Positions 14,045-20,702 of a stretch of DNA of 21,930 nt are shown one piece after another. The stretch comes from Sphingomonas sp. CCH9-E2. Its GTDB lineage: Bacteria; Pseudomonadota; Alphaproteobacteria; Sphingomonadales; Sphingomonadaceae. Numbering within the stretch: the stretch's first letter is position 1; each line of letters starts with the position of its first letter. Position numbers and translations under genes: made by a program. The stretch spans positions 1 to 21,930 of the forward strand of contig NZ_LSJM01000340.1 in the NCBI RefSeq assembly GCF_001557215.1, in the 5' to 3' direction. The notes under the pieces are model-generated. The model made no database searches. It was given only the letters and a program-made list of their open reading frames with translations, and had not been told where the DNA came from.

Positions 14045-15043
14045 TCAGTCTCCATCAACGAGGGGTTCGGGAGCAGGGGTGAGGTCGACGAGGGCGTAGT
14101 TGCCGTCCGGGTCGAGGCCGGCGAGCCGGGCGATGGCCTGGACCCGCCGCGCGGCGCCGCGTCCGTCGATGAACACGACGACGTCGATCGCCTCGGCGAT
14201 CAGCCGGCGCGGCACCGTGACCACCGCCTCCTGGACGAGCTGCTCGATCCGGGTGAGCGCGGCGGCGGCGTTGTTGGCGTGGACCGTGGCGATCCCGCCG
14301 GGGTGGCCGGTATTCCAGGCCTTGAGCATGTCGAGCGCCTCGGGCCCGCGGACCTCGCCGACGATGATCCGGTCTGGCCGGAGCCGCAGCGTAGAGCGGA
14401 CCAGGTCCGCCATCGTGACTGCCCCGGGGCGGGTGCGGAGCGCGACCGTGTCGGCGGCGGGCGACTGGAGCTCGCGGGTGTCCTCGATGAGCAGCACGCG
14501 TTCGTCGAGGTACGCCATCTCGGCGAGCAGCGCGTTGGCGAGCGTAGTCTTGCCCGAGCTGGTTCCGCCGGCGATGAGGATGTTTCGGCGCTCGACCACG
14601 GCCAGCGACAGCAGGCGTGCCGCGTCGGCCGACATGATGCCGTCCGTCACATAGTCCATGAGTGTGTAGAGCCGGGTCGCGGGCTTGCGGATCGAGAAGC
14701 AAGGGCCGAGCGAGACAGGCGGCAGCAGGCCCTCGAAGCGTTCGCCGGCCCCTTCGCCGTGCGGCGGAAGCTCGGCCGACACGATCGGCCGGTCGGCATG
14801 GACCTCCGTGCGCGCGTGCGACGCGACCAGCCGGATGATCCGCTCGACTTGGGCAGGGTCGAAGCGGACCAGCGTGTCCGTGCGTCCCTCGCCCAGGCGG
14901 TCGAGCCGGAGCGCCCCGTCGGGGTTCACCATCACCTCGAGCACCAGGGGGTCGGCGAGCGCCGCCGCGATCGTCGGCCCCATCGCCGTGCGCAGCATGG
15001 CGCGGCGCCGGCCTTCGGACACGGTATCGGGTCCGCCGCTCAT
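14045..15043 (-). CDS. trbB: TrbB/VirB11-type T4SS ATPase
   Basis: VirB11-family hexameric ATPase acting at the cytoplasmic face of the conjugation channel. The 332 residues contain the N-terminal domain (ADPLVLEVMVNPDGALRLDR), Walker A GGTSSGKTT (159-167), the Asp box LIEDTREL (185-192), Walker B RIIVGEVRGPEALDML (225-240) and the His box TGHPGGIATVHANN (245-258). All motifs are intact and the length is typical. Its ATG overlaps the stop of the CopG-like gene (ATGA), and trbC starts 3 bp after its stop. It is the first of the trb genes proper. Confidence 0.97.
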   Translation of the reverse strand: MSGGPDTVSEGRRRAMLRTAMGPTIAAALADPLVLEVMVNPDGALRLDRLGEGRTDTLVRFDPAQVERIIRLVASHARTEVHADRPIVSAELPPHGEGAGERFEGLLPPVSLGPCFSIRKPATRLYTLMDYVTDGIMSADAARLLSLAVVERRNILIAGGTSSGKTTLANALLAEMAYLDERVLLIEDTRELQSPAADTVALRTRPGAVTMADLVRSTLRLRPDRIIVGEVRGPEALDMLKAWNTGHPGGIATVHANNAAAALTRIEQLVQEAVVTVPRRLIAEAIDVVVFIDGRGAARRVQAIARLAGLDPDGNYALVDLTPAPEPLVDGD

Positions 15044-15444
15044 GCCGCGCCTCCCGTGTCCTGGTCGTGGCCGATCGTGCGCTTGCCGGCGGCGAGCTGG
15101 CGGCCGACCTGCGCCACGAACTTCTCGAAACGGTCCCGCCCGACGGCGATCGCGGCAGCATCAGCCTCCGGCAGTGGCGCCGTCACCATCAGCTGGTAGC
15201 GGACGAACAGCGAGAGGCTCTCGAGCAGGACCTCGATGTCGCGCCGGGCATGCCCGATCTCGCGCGTGATGCGGTCGAGGCGGAGCTTGAGGAGGTCGTC
15301 GATTTCCTTGGCGCCTCGCCGGGCAAGCCAGTCGGCGAGCGCGTCGTTCACGAGCCGCGACTTGTTGCCCACCGTGCCGGCGGCGAGCGCCTCCAGCGCG
15401 TCGCTGAGCTCGCGGTCGATATAGAGGTTCTGGCGGACCTTCAT
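15040..15444 (-). CDS. CopG-like ribbon-helix-helix protein of the transfer operon
   Basis: A 134-residue protein between traG and trbB. The first 44 residues form a ribbon-helix-helix DNA-binding domain (MKVRQNLYIDRELSDALEAL, then NKSRLVNDALADWLARRG). The rest is helical (LDRITREIGHARRDIEVLLE, then FVRYQLM, GRDRFEKFVAQVGRQL). Proteins of this kind stand at the same place in many alphaproteobacterial Trb clusters. It could regulate the operon or act as an accessory protein for the coupling protein or relaxosome, as RHH proteins such as TraY or MbeC-like factors do elsewhere. It begins 3 bp after the traG stop and overlaps trbB. Confidence 0.85.
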   Translation of the reverse strand: MKVRQNLYIDRELSDALEALAAGTVGNKSRLVNDALADWLARRGAKEIDDLLKLRLDRITREIGHARRDIEVLLESLSLFVRYQLMVTAPLPEADAAAIAVGRDRFEKFVAQVGRQLAAGKRTIGHDQDTGGAA

Positions 15445-15447
15445 GGC

Positions 15448-17466
15448 TCAGATCCCCGGCACGAGGTCGCGGTCGCTGCCCTCGTTGAGGGCGTATCCGC
15501 GGGCGACGGCGGTGAGGCCGCGCGCCTGGTCCATGGCTTGGCTGTAGGCGGCGATATCGTCCTCGTCGGCGAGCGCGATCGTCGGGTCGGGCGTGGTCTC
15601 GGGCTGCGGGGCCGACTGTTCCGGCAGGCCGGGGTGGCGCTGCTGCTCGAGACCGCCGTCTTCGGCCGGTTCCTCGGACGCGCCCTTCCCGCCGAGACGT
15701 GCATCCGGGCCGCGGACGATCCCGCTCCAGTCGTCGGCGCGGGCGTCGGGCCGGTCGGCATAGCAGCCGTCCGGCAGCGCCGGTGGCGGCCCGGCGCGGT
15801 TGGTGAAGTTGCGATCGGCAAAATAGCGCAGCTTGCGCGCGCGGATCGGCGCCATTCCGGAGACGAGCACCAGCTCGTCCTGTGGCGGGAGCTGCATGAT
15901 CTCGCCGGGCGTCAGCAGCGCGCGGGCGGTTTCCTGGCGACTGACCATGACGTGGGCGAGCCAGGGCGCGAGCCGGTGCCCGGCATAGTTGCGCATCGCG
16001 CGCTGCTCGGTGGCGGTGCCGAGCGCGTCGGAGATGCGCTTGGCGGTGCGCTCGTCGTTCGTCGCGAACGCGACGCGGACATGGCAGTTGTCGAGGATCG
16101 AGTTGTGTTCGCCATAGGCCTTCTCGATCTGGTTCAGTGACTGCGCGATGAGGAAGGCGCGGATGCCGTAGCCGGCCATGAAGGCGAGGCTCGTCTCGAA
16201 GAAGTCGAGCCGACCGAGCGCCGGGAACTCGTCGAGCATCATCAGCAGCTTGTGCCGCCGCTCGGAGCCGGATTGATCCAGGCGCTCGGTCAGGCGGCGC
16301 CCGATCTGGTTGAGGACCAGGCGGACGAGCGGCTTGGTGCGGCTGATGTCCGAGGGCGGGATTACGAGGTAGAGCGAGAGCGGCCGCTCGCCCTCGACGA
16401 GGTCGGCGATGCGCCAGTCGCAGCGCGAGGTGACCTCTGCGACGGTGGGATCGCGATAGAGCCCGAGGAAGCTCATCGCGGTGGACAGCACGCCCGAGCG
16501 CTCGTTCTCGCTCTTGTTGAGGAGCTCGCGGGCAGCGGAGGCGACGACAGGATGGACGCAAGGATGCTCGTCGGTGCCGAGATGGTTGGTGGTCATCATC
16601 CGCCGCAGCGTGGCGACGAAGGGCCGCTGCGGGTCGGAGAGGAAGGTGGCGACGCGGGCGAGCGTCTTTTCTTCCTCGGCATAGAGGATGTGGAGGATCG
16701 CGCCGACCAGCAGCGAATGGCTGGTCTTCTCCCAATGGTTGCGGCGTTCGAGCGCACCTTCAGGATCGACGAGGATGTCGGCGATGTTCTGGACATCGCG
16801 GACCTCGTTAGGGCCGCGGCGGACCTCGATCAGCGGATTGTAGCGAGCCGAGCGCGCGTCGGTGGGATTGAACAGCAGCGCGTGGCTGAAGCGCGCGCGC
16901 CAGCCGGCGGTCAGCTGCCAGTTCTCGCCCTTGATGTCGTGGACGACGGCCGAGCCGGTCCAGCTGAGCAGCGTCGGCACGACGAGCCCGACGCCCTTGC
17001 CGGAGCGGGTGGGCGCGAACGCCATGACGTGCTCGGGGCCGTCATGGCGAAGATAGCGCCCACCGAGGCGGCCGAGCATGACGCCAGCGTCGCGCAGCAG
17101 TCCGGCGCGTTCGATCTCCTTCTGCGTCGCCCAGCGGGCGGAGCCATAGGTCGTGACGAAGCGCGCCTGCCGCGCACGCCAGAGCGAACCGAAGATCGCC
17201 GCGCCGCAGCCGATGAACCCGCTCGCCGCTGCCAGCGTGCCCGCGCGGTCGAACACATGGGGCGCGTAGGCGTCGAAGTGATACCACCAAGGGAACAGCG
17301 ACCACGGGCGATAGACAGGCAGCCGTCCGACATGGAACCAGGCCCGGCCGAGCTCGGGCTGGTAGGCGAGCATCGCCGCCGCCCATTGTGTCCCCGCCCA
17401 AAGCCCCGTGAGCACAATCGCGAAGACGATGAGTATCTGTCCGATGAGCAGCTTGGTAGGCGTCAC
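15448..17466 (-). CDS. traG: TraG/VirD4-type coupling protein
   Basis: Type IV coupling protein that recruits the relaxase-DNA complex to the secretion channel. It has 672 residues, with two N-terminal membrane helices (about 6-24 and 77-96), Walker A APTRSGKG (151-158) and Walker B LLMMLDEFPALG (407-418). VirD4-type blocks include VVHDIKGENWQLTAGWR, FNPTDARSARYNPL, AFLIAQSLNQIEKAYG and FATNDERTAKRISDALG. The C-terminal 120 residues are low-complexity and acidic (EEPAEDGGLEQQR). The start is a GTG at 17466 with GGGAG 8 bp upstream. It heads the transfer operon. No relaxase gene is adjacent, which is unusual. Confidence 0.97.
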   Translation of the reverse strand: MTPTKLLIGQILIVFAIVLTGLWAGTQWAAAMLAYQPELGRAWFHVGRLPVYRPWSLFPWWYHFDAYAPHVFDRAGTLAAASGFIGCGAAIFGSLWRARQARFVTTYGSARWATQKEIERAGLLRDAGVMLGRLGGRYLRHDGPEHVMAFAPTRSGKGVGLVVPTLLSWTGSAVVHDIKGENWQLTAGWRARFSHALLFNPTDARSARYNPLIEVRRGPNEVRDVQNIADILVDPEGALERRNHWEKTSHSLLVGAILHILYAEEEKTLARVATFLSDPQRPFVATLRRMMTTNHLGTDEHPCVHPVVASAARELLNKSENERSGVLSTAMSFLGLYRDPTVAEVTSRCDWRIADLVEGERPLSLYLVIPPSDISRTKPLVRLVLNQIGRRLTERLDQSGSERRHKLLMMLDEFPALGRLDFFETSLAFMAGYGIRAFLIAQSLNQIEKAYGEHNSILDNCHVRVAFATNDERTAKRISDALGTATEQRAMRNYAGHRLAPWLAHVMVSRQETARALLTPGEIMQLPPQDELVLVSGMAPIRARKLRYFADRNFTNRAGPPPALPDGCYADRPDARADDWSGIVRGPDARLGGKGASEEPAEDGGLEQQRHPGLPEQSAPQPETTPDPTIALADEDDIAAYSQAMDQARGLTAVARGYALNEGSDRDLVPGI

Positions 17467-17598
17467 GTCGAGGCTCCCGCCGGTCGACGACGGTCGATCC
17501 GGACGGCCTCAGACTCGGCCTAAGCCCTTGAAAAGAGAATGACCCTGATGGGCCTTGATTGGCCAGGAACGGCCTGGTTCGGACCTCGTTCGCCCTGG
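17467..17598 (-). promoter_or_regulatory. Leader of the transfer operon
   Basis: These 132 bp lie upstream of traG. They hold CCAGG/CCTGG around a 5-nt loop (near 17561-17575) and three GGCC tetramers close together. I cannot identify a promoter or an oriT nick site by eye. If the short frame 17599-17808 is only a remnant, a promoter for the whole trb operon may be here. Confidence 0.3.
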
Positions 17599-17808
17599 TC
17601 AACGGGGTTCGCTGTCCAGCATCGCCAATATGCTCTTCGCGGTGGCGAGAGCCCGCCGCGCCGCCTCCGGTCTAGCGGTTTCGATTGCAGCGAGATGCTG
17701 CGGGGTCCCAGAACGGCCTTCGCAGTCGGGCGAGGGGCTCGCCGGTGGCCGCTCTACCGCTATGGGCGAGCCCGCGCATCCGGAGAGCCCCACCCACTCA
17801 AAAGTGGA
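17599..17808 (-). pseudogene. Short open frame before traG, possible 3' remnant
   Basis: An open frame of 69 codons, bounded upstream by TAA at 17811-17809, with a GTG at 17793. The second half (HLAAIETARPEAARRALATA then KSILAMLDSEP) has a believable amphipathic helix and codon use; the first half is Pro/Ser-rich. There is no ribosome binding site at the GTG. I do not recognise it. It could be a small genuine gene, or the last part of a gene that preceded traG before the neighbouring cluster arrived. It lies 132 bp before traG. Confidence 0.3.
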
Positions 17809-17820
17809 TTATTTCGCAGG

Positions 17821-18978
17821 TTAGGGAGCGTCCAGCAGCTCAACTGCCGACGCATAGACCCATCCCTCGGAAAGCTGGTCGGTCAGAGGGTCGCGGTAGA
17901 TTACCAAGCGCCATTTGCCCCTGCTCTCCTTGACTGCAATCGCTGTGCCGGCGTCGCCCCGCATCAGCACCTGTGCCTTGCCCTGCGGCTCCCGGCGGAT
18001 CGCCGCGCCCCGCTTCAGTTCCCCGCGCGGATAATCGCCGACATAGGCGTTCTTCGCCGCCTCATCGGCTGCGAGGATCTCGTCGAGCTTCTCCTCGATG
18101 GCCTTGGCATGGACTACCATCTCGGAATGGGCCTTCTGCTCCGCCGGCGTCAGGTCCTGCGACGAGAACTCCTTGTAGATGGTCTGGAAGTTCAAGAGGA
18201 TGCTGAGCAGCGCGAACGCGCCAATGGCGCGCAGTTCCTTCGCGGTGTTCTCGCCGAACATCGAGAACATGGCGCTCATGAGCGCCATGAACGCCACTAC
18301 TAGGTCGGTGCTTTGCGTCGGATCCTCGGTTTGACCGATCGCGTCGAGAATGCGCTGCGCCTCGATGACCTGCTCGGCCATAACGACCGTGCTGCTCGTC
18401 GCGACCGCTTCAGCAGTCGCGCGCAACGTCATCATGTCGATCATGCGCGCCCGCTCGGCCGCCGTCTTCAGGATGTCCAATTTCGGCGCCAGGGTTTGGC
18501 TCATCGCCCGGAACTGATCGCCGATGCTCGAGTCCATCATCAGCTTGCCGAGCACCGACCTATTGGCTTCGAACAAGCCGCCGAGCTTCACCATGTCCGC
18601 GACCGTCGAGCCGACCAGGCCACGCTGGGTGGCAAGGATACCAGTCGGATCGCGGTTTATTCCGATACCGGTCTTCTGGAGCGCCACCATCCAGCTTGGC
18701 GTCGCATAGTCCTTGAGCACCGAGAGCCTGCTCAGGCGATAGGCCTCGCTCGCCGCCATCACCTCGCCGATCCGCGTGTCCTTCATCATTGCCGCGGTCT
18801 TGAGAATGCCGCTCCTCTCCACCGCCTCGAAAGCTGCAAGGCCGGTGGGCAACCTCGTGAGTTCCTGCAGCGCGAAACTCGGGCCAAGCGCGCGCTTAAG
18901 CAGGTCAGACTGCTCGCGCTGGCGCTTCATCATCTCGTTCAAGGGACTGTCAGTCCCGAAAGGGGATTTGCTCGTCAT
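17821..18978 (-). CDS. Unknown protein, two membrane helices and C-terminal SH3b-like domain
   Basis: A 385-residue protein I do not recognise. The first 220 residues are soluble-looking and mostly helical (MKRQREQSDLLKRALGPSFA at the start). Two hydrophobic helices follow at about 226-242 (LVVAFMALMSAMFSMFG) and 249-268 (LRAIGAFALLSILLNFQTIY). Next is a charged helix (about 275-310) and a C-terminal domain (about 325-381; RGAAIRREPQGKAQVLMRGD, KWRLVIYRDP, SEGWVYASAVELL) with the beta pattern of bacterial SH3 domains. The layout fits an inner-membrane sensor or pore-type effector. It lies 166 bp after the nucleotidyltransferase-HEPN gene, in the same direction. An ATG at 18978 with a weak upstream AAGTAAG is the likely start. 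Defence role is by association only. Confidence 0.7.
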   Translation of the reverse strand: MTSKSPFGTDSPLNEMMKRQREQSDLLKRALGPSFALQELTRLPTGLAAFEAVERSGILKTAAMMKDTRIGEVMAASEAYRLSRLSVLKDYATPSWMVALQKTGIGINRDPTGILATQRGLVGSTVADMVKLGGLFEANRSVLGKLMMDSSIGDQFRAMSQTLAPKLDILKTAAERARMIDMMTLRATAEAVATSSTVVMAEQVIEAQRILDAIGQTEDPTQSTDLVVAFMALMSAMFSMFGENTAKELRAIGAFALLSILLNFQTIYKEFSSQDLTPAEQKAHSEMVVHAKAIEEKLDEILAADEAAKNAYVGDYPRGELKRGAAIRREPQGKAQVLMRGDAGTAIAVKESRGKWRLVIYRDPLTDQLSEGWVYASAVELLDAP

Positions 18979-19144
18979 CCGACTTACTTGGCAGATTCGC
19001 GCCCGGCGTTCGACCTACATTTGGCGCACCGCAGCGAACCGCATCCGAAGCGAAGTCAGGCGCGACCTTGGGAGACAGGGCCGCAATTTGGCGGCAGCGT
19101 GTCCAAACCGGCCAGTCGGATGATGGTTCAGGTGATCAAACGCG

Positions 19145-20050
19145 CTACAGCCCGGCGCCAGACCGAAGCTCTTGGAGCCGCTCGCGCGATACTTGCTCGA
19201 CGATGTTGCGGAGGTTGCGCACGCATTCAAGGATGGCGTTCAGCTCCTCGATGCTGATTTCGTAGGCGGTGGAATAGCGCGCCTCGACATAGGCGCGTTT
19301 GAGGAGCTGGAAGCGCCGACGGTCGATCCGTCGCTCGCGCGGCCAAGCTTCGATCAGCCGCGGCTCGTTGTCCTCGGCCAGCGAGCGCAGGAATTTAATG
19401 TTGTGCGAGCGCGGGAAATAGAGCGTGCGCACGAGCAGGAAGCAGATGTAGGCGCGCTCCACGGCCTGATGCAGCGTGAAGGCTGCGTCTTTGAACTCCT
19501 GCTCACCGATGTAGAAGTTTGCTCCCTTTATAGAGCTGTCAACCTTCCTCAGCCACTCCCCGAAATAGACGCCCGCCATCTGGTAGGCGTCAGCTGCCGT
19601 GAGCGGTGCAGGTGCGGCGAGCGGGTGGCAGGGCAACTCGTACAGCACGATGCCATCACGGGCGATGTCGACCCAGAAATACTCGCCGCGCCTGAGCGAC
19701 TGGTTCACCTCGTCGAGCGAATGGACGATGATGTTCACCGGCCGCTTGATCTCGGCGTCGCGGAGGATGCGATCCTCGGCCACATACCAGTAGTGCGCGA
19801 TATCGGTGAGGTCCTCGTGGTTCACCACCACGAGCAGGTCGAAATCGGACTGGTAGCCGTTCTCCGGCTCGTCGACCCAGTCGGTTCGCGCGTACGAGCC
19901 GAACAGGATGATCTTGAGGATTTTTCCGTTTTTGCGGCTCGGCGTCGTCGCCTTCGAGATCGCCTCGGCGAACTCCTCCATCAACACGCGCTGGACGCGT
20001 TCCAGCTCGCCCTGTTGAACTGCCGGCAGGTGATCGACGTCCCTTCTCAT
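19145..20050 (-). CDS. Nucleotidyltransferase-HEPN fusion protein
   Basis: A 301-residue protein fusing a minimal nucleotidyltransferase domain (about 20-140) to a HEPN domain (about 150-290). The first shows LFGSYARTDW (49-58) and SDFDLLVVV (68-76) with the two metal-binding aspartates 69 and 71, then NIIVHSLDEVNQSLRRGEYF. The second shows AAFTLHQAVERAYICFLLVR (189-208), YFPRSHNIKFL and AYVEARYSTAYEIS. In MNT-HEPN toxin-antitoxin pairs the two are usually separate, with HEPN a toxin neutralised by nucleotidyl transfer; single-chain versions are also known. I cannot place a clear R-x(4-6)-H nuclease motif, so the RNase activity is uncertain. The ATG at 20050 has no strong ribosome binding site. 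Confidence 0.82.
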   Translation of the reverse strand: MRRDVDHLPAVQQGELERVQRVLMEEFAEAISKATTPSRKNGKILKIILFGSYARTDWVDEPENGYQSDFDLLVVVNHEDLTDIAHYWYVAEDRILRDAEIKRPVNIIVHSLDEVNQSLRRGEYFWVDIARDGIVLYELPCHPLAAPAPLTAADAYQMAGVYFGEWLRKVDSSIKGANFYIGEQEFKDAAFTLHQAVERAYICFLLVRTLYFPRSHNIKFLRSLAEDNEPRLIEAWPRERRIDRRRFQLLKRAYVEARYSTAYEISIEELNAILECVRNLRNIVEQVSRERLQELRSGAGL

Positions 20051-20240
20051 CGCCCGGAATCTTCGGCGACCGAGAGTCTCTTGGCAAGCACAGGTTGTCG
20101 GATCAGCTGCCCGCCGGCTATCATTGGCCGTTCGGGGGCGCCGGATGGCCGTTATCGGCGCGCGTTCTCAAGCGCGGTTCTCAACTTCCGGGGCCGCCGG
20201 ACACCGAGTACATCTTCGCCATTCTCGCATGGGGCTGGGG
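20051..20240 (-). other. 190-bp gap between vsr and the nucleotidyltransferase-HEPN gene
   Basis: No gene visible. An imperfect hairpin GGCCGTTCGG/CCGGATGGCC lies near 20126-20150 (8 of 10 paired, more with G-U) and may end the HerA-vsr transcript or separate it from the next gene. No T-run follows. Confidence 0.35.
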
Positions 20241-20696
20241 CTATCGGCCATGTTGCTGGCAGGCTCCGGACTCGTCGCCGCCGCGAATGAACTTGTCGAG
20301 GCGCTCGGCGGTGTCGGCGGCCTTTGCCGGCGTGTCCAATTCGCACTCCCACGAGACGATAACGCGCCATCCTGCCGCTTCCAGTTCCGAGCGAACACGC
20401 TTGTCCCTCGCGACGTTGCGATCGAACTTGTCGATCCAAAATTGCGTGTTGGATTTCGGCGTCGTGGCAACCTTGCATCCTTCGTGGCGGTGCCAAAAGC
20501 AGCCGTGCACGAAGATCGCGACCCGATGCCTCGGCAGCACCACGTCCGGCTTGCCGGGTAGTTGCCGCCCGTGCAGTCGAAACCGCAGGCCACGCGCGTG
20601 GAGAGCCTTGCGAAGGAGTACCTCGGGCTTGGTGTTCGACGAACGGATGCGACGCATCCGCTCCGAGCGTTCCTCTGGGGTGAGGGTGTCAACCAC
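20241..20696 (-). CDS. vsr: Vsr-type mismatch/nicking endonuclease
   Basis: A 151-residue member of the very-short-patch repair endonuclease family. E. coli Vsr nicks beside T:G mismatches made by deamination of Dcm-methylated cytosine. Key residues are present at the expected numbering: catalytic Asp51 in LPGKPDVVL, His64 and His69 in FVHGCFWHRHEGC (62-74), zinc ligands Cys66, His71, Cys74 and Cys118 in SWECEL. FWIDKFDRNVARD matches the family. The start is GTG at 20696; the internal ATG would remove conserved N-terminal residues. It begins 6 bp after the ATPase gene, so the two are likely co-transcribed. No cytosine-5 methyltransferase is in the window, so it may act as a defence nuclease rather than in repair. 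Confidence 0.92.
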   Translation of the reverse strand: MVDTLTPEERSERMRRIRSSNTKPEVLLRKALHARGLRFRLHGRQLPGKPDVVLPRHRVAIFVHGCFWHRHEGCKVATTPKSNTQFWIDKFDRNVARDKRVRSELEAAGWRVIVSWECELDTPAKAADTAERLDKFIRGGDESGACQQHGR

Positions 20697-20702
20697 GGGC
20701 TG

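Noticed and set aside
17793..17806. Short hairpin CCACT-CAAA-AGTGG as a terminator of the TM-SH3b gene
   Set aside because: Only a 5-bp stem and no T-run after it on the minus strand; too weak to call.
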